A model generated the notes under the pieces. It saw only the letters and a program-made list of their open reading frames with translations, had not been told where the DNA came from and searched no databases. From the NCBI GenBank assembly GCA_963703085.1, contig OY969789.1, positions 1,302,001 through 1,366,000 of the forward strand: a stretch of 64,000 nt of DNA. The letters are read 5' to 3'. Positions 33,572-41,448 of this stretch are shown in pieces (position 1 is the stretch's first letter; every line of letters starts with the position of its first letter). The DNA comes from DATAEG01 sp963703085. GTDB lineage: Bacteria > Actinomycetota > Actinomycetes > Mycobacteriales > Jatrophihabitantaceae. The position numbers and the translations under genes were made by a program.

Positions 33572-34036
33572 TCAGCGGCCGGCCTCCCGTGCCGTGCCGA
33601 CGTGCTCGCGCACCCACGACACGATGTCCTCCATCGTCGCGCCGGGCGTGAAGACGGTGCCGACCCCCATCGCCTTCAGCTCCGGGATATCGGCCTCGGG
33701 GATGATGCCACCCCCGAAGACGACGACCTCGTCGCTGTCCTCGCCCAGGCGCTCCTTCAGCAGTTCCATCGTCTTGGCGAACAGCGTCATGTGCGCTCCG
33801 GAGAGCACCGACAGGCCTACCGCGTCGGCGTCTTCCTGGATCACCGCGTCGACGATCTGCTCCGGCGTCTGGTGCAGCCCGGTGTAGACGACCTCGATAC
33901 CGGCGTCGCGCAGTGCCCGGGCGACGACCTTCGCCCCGCGGTCGTGCCCGTCCAGCCCTGGCTTGGCGACGACGACCCGAATCCGTCCTCCGCTCACCCG
34001 GTGACCGGTCCCGCTGTCAGCATCGGTCACTGTCAC
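33572..34036 (-). CDS. Cobalamin-binding small subunit, methylmalonyl/isobutyryl-CoA mutase type
   Basis: A 154-residue stand-alone B12-binding domain. The base-off motif DGHDRG (D29, H31, G34) lies in KPGLDGHDRGAKV, followed by SVLSGAH and the VVVFGGGIIP loop. These match the C-terminal cobalamin domain of acyl-CoA mutases and free small subunits such as IcmB/HcmB. No large subunit is in the window. GTG 34036 (GGAGG upstream) is chosen from two close GTGs. Placement before sucCD on the same strand suggests feeding of a mutase product toward succinyl-CoA; this is inference, and the exact substrate is open. Confidence 0.82.
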   Translation of the reverse strand: MTVTDADSGTGHRVSGGRIRVVVAKPGLDGHDRGAKVVARALRDAGIEVVYTGLHQTPEQIVDAVIQEDADAVGLSVLSGAHMTLFAKTMELLKERLGEDSDEVVVFGGGIIPEADIPELKAMGVGTVFTPGATMEDIVSWVREHVGTAREAGR

Positions 34037-34320
34037 TTCTCCAGCCTCCCTGGCCGCCGCATCCCTCAGTCCGTCATCACAGAGCTTCGCCCCGCGGTCG
34101 CGCAGATGCCCTCTGCCACGGCAGGGTATGCCCCTGGCCCGGGCGGCTGCCGCGAGGCGTCTGGCATCCACCGATCCCGGGGGCGGTTTGCCACCGCACC
34201 GACGACTAGGTTACGTTTCGGTCTCGGCCCGCTTCCCCCCCGCTGTTCATCGCGGATCCACCCGCTGGCCTTCCGGAACGCCCGATGCGCGTGCATAACC
34301 CATGCACGGACAGGAGGAAT

Positions 34321-35268
34321 GTGGGCCGCCACGCCCTGACGCCCCCCAAGGCTGCCCGACGCGAATCACGCTCTGCCGGCGACGTCCTGCGGATGTCCGA
34401 CCTGTTGGCCCGGCTGGCCGACCCGGCGCCCGCCCCACCCGAGCTGCCCGCACCGCTGCTGGCTCGTGACTTCATCGCTCAGTTCGGCGGCACTGACCGG
34501 GTCAGCGCGCGCACCGCGGAGCGCGAGTCCCGGCTTGCCTCGTGGCGCGCAGCGGTTCCCGCGCTGGTCAAGCCGGCGGCTGCCCCCATTCGCGTTGCGA
34601 TGAGCCGGCCGGTGCTGGCCGCAGCAGTCGTGGTCGCTGCCGCCGCCGCGACCGCAGCGACATCAGTGCCGGCCGCCCACTCCGAACGCCAGAACGTCTC
34701 GGCACACAGCGCTGTGGCGATCGGCCAAGTCGACTCGCTGCACGACGCCATCAAGGTGGGTACCGGCGCGCCGCCGACCACCAACCAGACCCGAGTCTCG
34801 CGCGGCAAGCGCACCCCACTGAAGCCGGCGATGAAGCCGGGGCAGACCGTCGCCGGCACCTGGATCCTTCCGGCGCCCGGCATGATCACCACCTGCTTCT
34901 GCATGCGCTGGGGCGTCATGCACAACGGAATCGACATCGCCAAGGGGTACGGCGTACCGATCCACGCGGTCGGTGACGGCGTCGTGCTGCAGGCCGGCCC
35001 GGCGGAAGGGTTCGGCAACTGGGTCGTCATCCGGCACAGCAACGGCGATGTCAGCATCTACGGGCACATGGAGTCCTACAGCGTGCACGCCGGGGAGAAG
35101 GTCAAGGCCGGCGAGGTGATCGCGCGAGAAGGCAGTGAGGGCTACTCCACCGGGCCGCATGTCCACTTCGAGGTCCACCGCGGCGGCCTCGCCGGACCGC
35201 CCATCGATCCCGTTCCGTGGCTGCGTGCGCGCGGCGTGAGCTTGCCCCCGTACGATCCCTCCGAGTGA
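34321..35268 (+). CDS. M23-family metallopeptidase, membrane-anchored
   Basis: LytM-type peptidoglycan endopeptidase of 315 residues. A basic N-terminal region of about 100 residues precedes one membrane segment (VLAAAVVVAAAAATAATSV), a linker, and the C-terminal peptidase domain. The zinc and catalytic residues are in MHNGIDIAKGYG (HxxxD), VSIYGHM and GPHVHFEVH (HxH). The start is uncertain: GTG 34321 follows AGGAGG after only 3 bases, ATG 34285 has a weak RBS, and ATG 34393 is also in frame. It is equivalent in position to Rv0950c between sucC and pcrA. The 284-bp gap upstream holds no other gene that I can support. Confidence 0.85.
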   Translation: MGRHALTPPKAARRESRSAGDVLRMSDLLARLADPAPAPPELPAPLLARDFIAQFGGTDRVSARTAERESRLASWRAAVPALVKPAAAPIRVAMSRPVLAAAVVVAAAAATAATSVPAAHSERQNVSAHSAVAIGQVDSLHDAIKVGTGAPPTTNQTRVSRGKRTPLKPAMKPGQTVAGTWILPAPGMITTCFCMRWGVMHNGIDIAKGYGVPIHAVGDGVVLQAGPAEGFGNWVVIRHSNGDVSIYGHMESYSVHAGEKVKAGEVIAREGSEGYSTGPHVHFEVHRGGLAGPPIDPVPWLRARGVSLPPYDPSE

Positions 35269-35341
35269 GCGGAGACCGACTCCGCGCCTGACGAATACAG
35301 CGGAGTGCCGGATCGATTGATTCGGGCGGGACGGCGGTGGC

Positions 35342-36631
35342 ATGGCGAGCACGAACCGGCTCGCCGCCGCGCACCACCTGTCCTTCCTGCCGCCGTTGCG
35401 CTTGCCGCCGGCGCTGGCCACCGACCGGACGCATTCGATTCCGCTGCGCTGGATCGCCACCCGCGCGCTGATGCTGATGCTGCTCGCGTCCTACGAGCAG
35501 GCCGTGGTCAGCGACACGTCGTACTACGGGCAGCGGTTGCACACGCTGGTCACTGACGGTTCGCTGCACAACACGTTGATCGAGTATCCCCTGCCGGTAC
35601 TGCTGGTGATGTTCCCGCAGTTTCTGCTCGCCGGATACAACCAGCTCGGTTTCGGCATCCTGTTCGCGGTGTCGATGCTTGCCGTCGACGCGTTCTTCAC
35701 CTTCACCCTCTGGCGAGCAGATGGCCGGCGCCGCGGCGATGCGACCAACTTCTGGCTCTGGTTCGTTCCGTGCATCGGTCCGCTGGCGTACTTCCGGTTC
35801 GACTTGATCCCGGCCGCGCTGGCCGGTACGGCAATCCTGGTCGCCGCGCGCCGCCCGGCCACCTCGGGCGCCTTGACCGCGTTCGGCGCCGGATTGAAAC
35901 TGTGGCCGGCGATCATGTTGCCGGCCTTCCTGTTGCGTCGCACCGACCGCCGTTCGGTGGTGATCGGGTTCGTCGTGACCGGGCTGGTCCTCGGTCTGGG
36001 CTCACTGCTGCTCGGTGGCATCAGCCGGACGCTCTCGCCGATCCGGTGGCAATCGCAACGCGGACTGCAGATCGAGGCGGTGATCGACTCCCCGTTGATC
36101 CTGGCTCGCTCGTTTCACTCCACGACGTGGCCGCTGCGCGTCAGCCGCTTCCAGTCGTGGGAGATCTTCGGTCCGCTGGTCGGCGTGGCGATCGCGCTCA
36201 CCACCGTGTTCACCGCACTGGGACTGATCCTGCTCGCGGTGCTGTGGTTGCGGGCCCGCGCGCAGGACGTCGTCCCGGTGCAGACCCTGAGCTGGTTGTT
36301 CTTCGCGACCGCCTTGATCGTCACCATCACCAACAAGGCACTGAGCCCGCAGTACATCCTGTGGCTCGGCGGGCCGCTGGCCGGCCTGGCCAGCCGAGCA
36401 CCGGGCGATCGTGCGGTACGCAAAGCCACCACGCTCTTGCTGGTCATCGCCTTCATGACGCAGCTGATCTTCCCGATCTACTACGCCGACATCACGTCGC
36501 AGAGCTGGCGTTCGATCTACGGTTCGTCGTTGCTGGTCGCCCGCAACGTCCTTCTCGTCTACCTCACCTACTTCGCCTGCAAGCAGGTGTGGAACAGCAC
36601 CCACCGCTCGACCGCCGACTCAGCGGAGTAA
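35342..36631 (+). CDS. Polytopic membrane glycosyltransferase, GT87-like (DUF2029)
   Basis: A 429-residue protein with about ten membrane helices. It resembles polyprenyl-phosphate-mannose dependent mannosyltransferases (PimE-like GT87 family). Supporting motifs are IEYPLPVLLVMFPQ in the first periplasmic loop region, YFRFDLIPAALAGTAIL, GLKLWPAIMLP, and NKALSPQYILWLGGPL. It would act on the outer face of the membrane in lipid or cell-wall glycan assembly. It converges on pcrA (16 bp between stops). The acceptor is unknown. Confidence 0.8.
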   Translation: MASTNRLAAAHHLSFLPPLRLPPALATDRTHSIPLRWIATRALMLMLLASYEQAVVSDTSYYGQRLHTLVTDGSLHNTLIEYPLPVLLVMFPQFLLAGYNQLGFGILFAVSMLAVDAFFTFTLWRADGRRRGDATNFWLWFVPCIGPLAYFRFDLIPAALAGTAILVAARRPATSGALTAFGAGLKLWPAIMLPAFLLRRTDRRSVVIGFVVTGLVLGLGSLLLGGISRTLSPIRWQSQRGLQIEAVIDSPLILARSFHSTTWPLRVSRFQSWEIFGPLVGVAIALTTVFTALGLILLAVLWLRARAQDVVPVQTLSWLFFATALIVTITNKALSPQYILWLGGPLAGLASRAPGDRAVRKATTLLLVIAFMTQLIFPIYYADITSQSWRSIYGSSLLVARNVLLVYLTYFACKQVWNSTHRSTADSAE

Positions 36632-36647
36632 CACCCCGCCCCGGCGC

Positions 36648-39047
36648 TCAGAGCTTCTCGAGGTTGGCGTAGCGCAGCACCAGCCACTTGCTGCCCGCCG
36701 AGCCGAAGTCGATCTCGGCCTGCGCCTTGTCGGCCGAACCGCGCCGCGCGACCACGGTGCCCAGCCCCCACTTGTCGTGGGTCACCCGATCGCCGATCTC
36801 CAGGTCCGGGATGCTGCGGTTGCCGACGCCACCGCGCAGTCCACCGGTGGCCAGCCGGGACGACGCCAGCGACTCCTGCGCGGACATCCGGCGGCTGCCG
36901 ACATCCGCAGCGCGGTAACCGTGGTCGCTGTAGCGGCCCGAGCCGGAGTCGTCGCCGTAGCTGGGCGCGTGGCCGACCTTGCCGACGGCGCCGGTCCAGG
37001 CGATCAGCTCCGGGGGGACCTCGTCGAGGAACCGGGACGGCGGGTTCCACGACGGCGCACCCCAGGCCGAACGGCTCACCGCGCGGGAGACGAACAGCCG
37101 CTCCCGGGCGCGGGTGATCCCGACATAGGCGAGCCGGCGTTCCTCCTCGAGCTCCTTGGGGTCGCTGAGCGCGCGCATGTGCGGGAAGACGCCGTCCTCC
37201 ATGCCGGCCAAGAACACGTCCGGGAACTCCAGTCCTTTCGCGGTGTGCAGCGTCATCAGCGTGACGACCCCACCGCTGGCATCCGGAACGGCATCTGCGT
37301 CCGCCACCAGCGAGACCTGCTCCAAGAACTCGTCGAGCGTGGCGGTCTCCTCCGCGCCGGCGCGGGCCTCCTCGAACTCGCGGGCGACGCTGACCAGCTC
37401 ACGCAGGTTGTCCACCCGGCCCTCGTCCTGCGGATCGCGGGACGCCTCCAGCTCGCGCAGGTACCCGGTCTGGTCGAGCACCGCCTCGAGGACGGTCCCC
37501 GGGGTGCCGTCCGGGCCGGCGGCGACCGCACGCAGGTCGGTCATCAGGTCGGTGAAGCCGCGGATCGCGCTCAACGAGCGGGGATTCATGCCGGGAGCCT
37601 GGTCGGCAACCTCCAATGCTCCGGCGAAGGGCAGTCGTTCGCGTTCGGCGAAGGCCTGCACCAGCGACTCCGCGCGGTCGCCGATGCCGCGGCGCGGCGT
37701 GTTGAGGATGCGGCGCAGGCTGACCACGTCGGCCGGATTGGCGATCACGCGCAGGTAGGCCAGCGCGTCGCGCACCTCGCGCCGCTCGTAGAAGCGCACT
37801 CCGCCGACGACCTTGTACGGCATACCGACCCGGATGAAGATTTCCTCGAAGACCCGCGACTGGGCGTTGGTCCGGTAGAAGACGGCGACGTCGGACGGTT
37901 TGCCGCCGTGCTCGTCACAGAGCTCGTCGATGCGCTGCGCGACCCAGGCAGCCTCGTCGTGCTCGTTGTCCGCAACGTAGCCCGCGATCTTCTCGCCGGC
38001 TCCCGCGTCGGACCACAGGTTCTTGGGTTTGCGGCCGGGGTTGCGCGCGATCACCGCGTTGGCCGCGGTCAGGATGGTCTGGGTCGAGCGGTAGTTCTGC
38101 TCGAGCAGGATGGTGCGCGCATCGGGGTAGTCCCGCTCGAACTCGAGAATGTTGCGGATGGTGGCGCCGCGGAAGGCATAGATGGACTGGTCCGCGTCGC
38201 CGACCACGCAGAGCTGACCCGGCGGATGCTTCGCGTCGGCGCGGGCGGTGAGTTCCTGGACGAGCTTGTACTGCGCGTGGTTGGTGTCCTGGTACTCGTC
38301 GACAAGCACGTGCTTGAACCGGCGCCGGTAGTGCTCCGCGACATCCGGGAACTGTTGCAGCAGGTAGACGGTGCGGGCGATCAGGTCATCGAAGTCCATC
38401 GCCTGTGCCTCGGTGAGCCGGACCTGGTAGCGCGTGTAGGCCTCGGCGAGGATCTTGTCGTGCGCCGTGCTGGCCTGCTCGGCCCAGGCCTGCGCGCTGA
38501 CCAGCTCGTTCTTCAGGTTGCTGATCTGCGCGGCGAGAGCGCGAGCCGGGTAACGCTTCGGGTCCAGGTCGAGTTCGCGCCCGACGAGGGTGAGCAGGCG
38601 CCGCGAATCGTCCGCGTCGTAGATCGAGAAGGACGACTTGAGCCCGAGGCTGCCCGCGTCGCGGCGCAGGATGCGCACGCACATCGAGTGGAAGGTGGAC
38701 ACCCACATCGACTTGGCCCGCGGCCCGACCAGCGAGGCAACGCGCTGCTTCATCTCGCCGGCCGCCTTGTTGGTGAAGGTGATCGCGAGGATCTCACCGG
38801 GCTGGATGCCGTGCTCGGCCATCAGGTGCGCAATGCGATGAGTCAGCACCCGGGTCTTACCCGAGCCGGCACCGGCGACGATCAGCAGCGGCGATCCGAT
38901 GTGCAGCACGGCCGCGCGCTGCTGGTCGTTGAGTCCGTCCAGCAACGCGGCCGGATCGACGGCCAGCGAGCCGCGCGGCGGGCGTCGCTCGCCCGGATCC
39001 TCGGCCTCGGACGGCAGGGTGAACAGCGCAGAGGTATCGGAGGACAT
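36648..39047 (-). CDS. pcrA: ATP-dependent DNA helicase, UvrD/PcrA type
   Basis: Superfamily 1A 3'-5' helicase of 799 residues for repair and replication. It shows all motifs in order: Q motif GLNDQQRAAV, Walker A AGAGSGKT, Ia ITFTNKAAGEMKQR, II VDEYQDTN, III GDADQSIYAFRGA, IV LEQNYRST, V TLMTLHTAKGLEFPDVFLAG, and VI ERRLAYVGITRARERLF. The C-terminal tail ends in a PcrA-type Tudor-like segment (IGDRVTHDKWGLGTVV). ATG 39047 (MSSDTSALF) is preferred over ATG 39071 because it fits the usual actinobacterial N terminus. Neither has a clear RBS. Confidence 0.95.
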   Translation of the reverse strand: MSSDTSALFTLPSEAEDPGERRPPRGSLAVDPAALLDGLNDQQRAAVLHIGSPLLIVAGAGSGKTRVLTHRIAHLMAEHGIQPGEILAITFTNKAAGEMKQRVASLVGPRAKSMWVSTFHSMCVRILRRDAGSLGLKSSFSIYDADDSRRLLTLVGRELDLDPKRYPARALAAQISNLKNELVSAQAWAEQASTAHDKILAEAYTRYQVRLTEAQAMDFDDLIARTVYLLQQFPDVAEHYRRRFKHVLVDEYQDTNHAQYKLVQELTARADAKHPPGQLCVVGDADQSIYAFRGATIRNILEFERDYPDARTILLEQNYRSTQTILTAANAVIARNPGRKPKNLWSDAGAGEKIAGYVADNEHDEAAWVAQRIDELCDEHGGKPSDVAVFYRTNAQSRVFEEIFIRVGMPYKVVGGVRFYERREVRDALAYLRVIANPADVVSLRRILNTPRRGIGDRAESLVQAFAERERLPFAGALEVADQAPGMNPRSLSAIRGFTDLMTDLRAVAAGPDGTPGTVLEAVLDQTGYLRELEASRDPQDEGRVDNLRELVSVAREFEEARAGAEETATLDEFLEQVSLVADADAVPDASGGVVTLMTLHTAKGLEFPDVFLAGMEDGVFPHMRALSDPKELEEERRLAYVGITRARERLFVSRAVSRSAWGAPSWNPPSRFLDEVPPELIAWTGAVGKVGHAPSYGDDSGSGRYSDHGYRAADVGSRRMSAQESLASSRLATGGLRGGVGNRSIPDLEIGDRVTHDKWGLGTVVARRGSADKAQAEIDFGSAGSKWLVLRYANLEKL

Positions 39048-39207
39048 CTGGTCCGCGGGCGGGAGAATCATCGCGACGTCGAGCCTACGGCGGGCGTCCG
39101 ACCGGTGCCGTCGGCTGCCTGGACGACTGTGCCGGCATCCCATATTTCGGGATGACCGTCTCACTTCGCTTGCGCCGGGGCCGGCCGCGTGCCAGTCTTT
39201 CCGGGTG

Positions 39208-39270
39208 ATGAACCGGCAGCGCGAGTTTTTCTATGGGTACCGCAGCGCGGCACCCAGCGGACTCGGCTGA
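39208..39270 (+). CDS. Aromatic-rich leader peptide of the chorismate mutase gene
   Basis: A 20-codon open frame starting ATG 39208 encodes MNRQREFFYGY followed by RSAAPSGLG and TGA at 39268. Four of residues 7-11 are aromatic (F7, F8, Y9, Y11). A strong hairpin with TTTT starts 16 bases past the stop, and chorismate mutase begins about 60 bases further on. This is the layout of a Phe/Tyr-responsive transcription attenuator: stalling at scarce Phe- or Tyr-tRNA would favour an alternative fold and read-through. GGGTG directly before the ATG is a poor RBS. The peptide itself probably has no other role. Confidence 0.7.
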   Translation: MNRQREFFYGYRSAAPSGLG

Positions 39271-39285
39271 CCTCACCACTCACCG

Positions 39286-39318
39286 AACGCCCCGGGCCGC
39301 AGCGGCCGGGGCGTTTTG
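39286..39318 (+). terminator. Attenuator terminator before chorismate mutase
   Basis: AACGCCCCGGGCC and GGCCGGGGCGTT pair around GCAGC with one bulged G, followed by TTTT at 39313-39316. It is an intrinsic terminator placed between a leader peptide and the structural gene. GCGGC at 39247-39251 could pair with GCCGC at 39296-39300 as part of a competing antiterminator; that pairing is short and tentative. Confidence 0.75.
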
Positions 39319-39379
39319 TCGTCTGCGGACCGCCTCGGACCAGCGAACCCGACCACCACGTTCAGATGGGACTAGAGAG

Positions 39380-39685
39380 ATGGCCACCGCAATGACCCAG
39401 CACGACACCGACCGCGCCGCCGAGGCGACCGCCGCCCTGGACGCGGCGCGCACTATCGATCTGCTGCGCGGGGAGATCGACGCCTTGGACGAGTCGATCA
39501 TCCGGCTCGTCGCCGAACGGACCGCCGTCTCGGCCCGGGTGCAGGCAGCCCGGATCAACGCCGGCGGCACCCGGTTGGAGCTCGGTCGCGAGCGCGTCGT
39601 GGTCGACCGCTACCGCACCGGTCTCGGTAACCACGGCGCTTCGCTCGCGGAAGCCATCTTGCGGGTGGGCCGCGGCGAGCGATGA
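39380..39685 (+). CDS. Chorismate mutase, AroQ-delta type
   Basis: All-helical AroQ chorismate mutase of 101 residues that makes prephenate for Phe and Tyr synthesis. The helix-1 motif LRGEIDALDESIIRLVAERT and the segment NAGGTRLELGRERVVVDRY match the small cytoplasmic M. tuberculosis enzyme Rv0948c. The C terminus (LRVGRGER) fits the part that contacts and is activated by DAHP synthase in that family. The short N-terminal tail before residue 20 is Asp/Ala-rich. ATG 39380 lies just after AGAGAG. An aromatic leader peptide and a terminator precede it, so transcription is probably attenuated by Phe/Tyr supply. pcrA is divergent, as in mycobacteria. Confidence 0.92.
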   Translation: MATAMTQHDTDRAAEATAALDAARTIDLLRGEIDALDESIIRLVAERTAVSARVQAARINAGGTRLELGRERVVVDRYRTGLGNHGASLAEAILRVGRGER

Positions 39686-39722
39686 GGCTGCACAGCTCAG
39701 CGTTCCGGCATTCAGCACACCG

Positions 39723-40769
39723 ATGAATCTGGCCGAGTTGGAAGCCGCAGTGGCCGCCCAGGTGCCGGCGACCAGCTACCACTACATCGCTGGTGGCGCT
39801 GACGACGAACTGACGCTCAACGACAACGTCGCGGCGTGGAGCAGGTTGCGCCTCCGGCCGCGAGTGCTGCGCGACGTGCGGACGGTGGACATCAGCACGA
39901 CCTTGCTCGGTGCTCCAGTGAGTTCGCCGGTGCACGTCTCGCCGACCGGCTATCACCGGCTGCTGCACGCCGATGGCGAGCTGGCCACTGCCCGGGGAGC
40001 GGCCGCGGCGGGATCGGCGTACGTGCTGTCCACCGTGTCGACGGTCTCGATGGAGGACGTGGCCAGTGCGGTGCCGGACGGCCTGCGCTGGTTCCAGATC
40101 TACGTTCACGGCGACCGTGGCCTCACCCGGTGGCTCCTCGACCGCGCGGAGGCGGCCGGGTATCGCGCGCTGGTGATGACCGTGGACACGCCGGTACTGG
40201 GCAGGAGGCGGCGTGACGGCGCCGGCTTCGTGCTACCGGACGGGGTCGTGGTGACCAACCTGCACGGCTATGCGGGCGACTACGACCCGAGCAACCTCAC
40301 CGAGTACGCGGCCAATGCCTTCGACGCATCGCTGTCGCCGGAGGCAGTGAGCTGGCTTGCGGCGCAGACGTCGCTACCGATCGTGGTGAAGGGGGTGCTG
40401 CGCGCCGACGACGCGCGGCGGTGCGTCGATGCGGGCGCAGCGGCCGTGCTGGTCTCCAATCACGGTGGCCGGCAACTCGACGGTGTGCTGGCCACCGCCG
40501 ACGCGCTGGCTGAGGTGGCCGATGCGGTCGGTGATCAGGTGGAGGTGTACGTCGACGGTGGCATTCGGCGCGGCACGGACGTGCTGCGAGCACTCGCACT
40601 GGGCGCCCGCGGCGTGTTCGTCGGCCGCCCGGCATTGTGGGGGTTGGGCGCCGGCGGCGCCGACGGAGTCCGCGACGTGCTCATCGAGCTGGCTGCAGAG
40701 ACTGCGCTGGCATTCCAGTTGGCCGGCGTGCGCTGCTGCGCGGAGGCGACCCGCGACCTGTTGGCTTGA
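39723..40769 (+). CDS. FMN-dependent alpha-hydroxy-acid oxidizing protein
   Basis: TIM-barrel flavoenzyme of 348 residues, of the glycolate/lactate/mandelate oxidase family. Seen are the N-terminal YHYIAGGADDELTLNDN, the FMN-site stretches SPTGYHRLLHADGE and WFQIYVHGDR, the VKGV lysine, and the signature SNHGGRQLDG with the catalytic histidine and arginine. IYVDGGIRRGTDVLRALALGA, here VYVDGGIRRG, binds phosphate. It follows chorismate mutase by 37 bp. A lactate, glycolate or mandelate-type substrate cannot be decided from sequence. Confidence 0.88.
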   Translation: MNLAELEAAVAAQVPATSYHYIAGGADDELTLNDNVAAWSRLRLRPRVLRDVRTVDISTTLLGAPVSSPVHVSPTGYHRLLHADGELATARGAAAAGSAYVLSTVSTVSMEDVASAVPDGLRWFQIYVHGDRGLTRWLLDRAEAAGYRALVMTVDTPVLGRRRRDGAGFVLPDGVVVTNLHGYAGDYDPSNLTEYAANAFDASLSPEAVSWLAAQTSLPIVVKGVLRADDARRCVDAGAAAVLVSNHGGRQLDGVLATADALAEVADAVGDQVEVYVDGGIRRGTDVLRALALGARGVFVGRPALWGLGAGGADGVRDVLIELAAETALAFQLAGVRCCAEATRDLLA

Positions 40770-40776
40770 GCGGCGA

Positions 40777-41448
40777 CTAGAGCATCCGCCGGTCGACGGC
40801 CCACCGGGTGAGCTGATGCCGGCTGGACATCTGCAGTTTGCGCAACACATTCGACGCGTGCGTCTCGACTGTCTTGATCGAGATGAACAGCTCGCTGGCG
40901 ATCTCCTTGTAGGCGTACCCGCGGGCCAACAGCCGCAGCACCTCGCGCTCGCGCGGTGTCAGCTGGTCGAGATCCGGGTCGACCGACGGCGGCACCGGGC
41001 CATCGCGAAATGCGTCGAGGACGAAGCCGGCCAGCCGCGGGCTGAACACGACGTCCCCCTCGGCCACCCGCCGCACCGCGGCGATCAGATCGCCGGCCGA
41101 GATGGTCTTGGTGACGTAGCCGCGGGCACCGGCCCGGATCACGCCGATCACATCTTCGGCGGCGTCGGACACCGACAGCGCGAGGAACCGGGTGTCCGGC
41201 AGCTCCGCGGAGAGTGCGGCGAGCACCGCGGCGCCGCCGCCGTCGGGCAGGTGGACGTCGAGCAACACGACCGCGGGGCCAGTTCGCCGGATCCCGGCGA
41301 TCGCCTCCGCGACGCTGCCGGCCTCACCCACGACGTCCAACTCGGTGCCGATCTCAGCACGCACGCCGGCCCGGAACATCCCGTGGTCGTCGACCAAAAA
41401 CACCGTCGGGCCGCCGCCGGGCACCGGCTCTTCGTTCGGTGTGGTCAT
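40777..41448 (-). CDS. Two-component response regulator, NarL/LuxR family
   Basis: A 223-residue regulator. The receiver domain (residues 14-130) has DD at VFLVDDH, the phospho-acceptor in VVLLDVHLPDGGG, and the conserved Lys in YVTKTIS. The C-terminal LuxR HTH reads LTPREREVLRLLARGYAYKEIASEL with SIKTVETHASNVLRKL. ATG 41448 overlaps the kinase stop (ATGA). It should be phosphorylated by the PspC-domain kinase and probably controls the divergent PspC-domain gene; the latter is inference from position. Confidence 0.93.
   Translation of the reverse strand: MTTPNEEPVPGGGPTVFLVDDHGMFRAGVRAEIGTELDVVGEAGSVAEAIAGIRRTGPAVVLLDVHLPDGGGAAVLAALSAELPDTRFLALSVSDAAEDVIGVIRAGARGYVTKTISAGDLIAAVRRVAEGDVVFSPRLAGFVLDAFRDGPVPPSVDPDLDQLTPREREVLRLLARGYAYKEIASELFISIKTVETHASNVLRKLQMSSRHQLTRWAVDRRML

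Noticed and set aside
34037..34320. ydaO (cyclic di-AMP) riboswitch before the M23 peptidase
   Set aside because: Such peptidases are sometimes controlled this way, but I could not find the conserved ydaO core in this gap. A covariance-model search would be decisive.
39085..39279. 64-codon minus-strand open frame upstream of pcrA
   Set aside because: No RBS or family likeness; it overlaps the leader peptide and promoter region.
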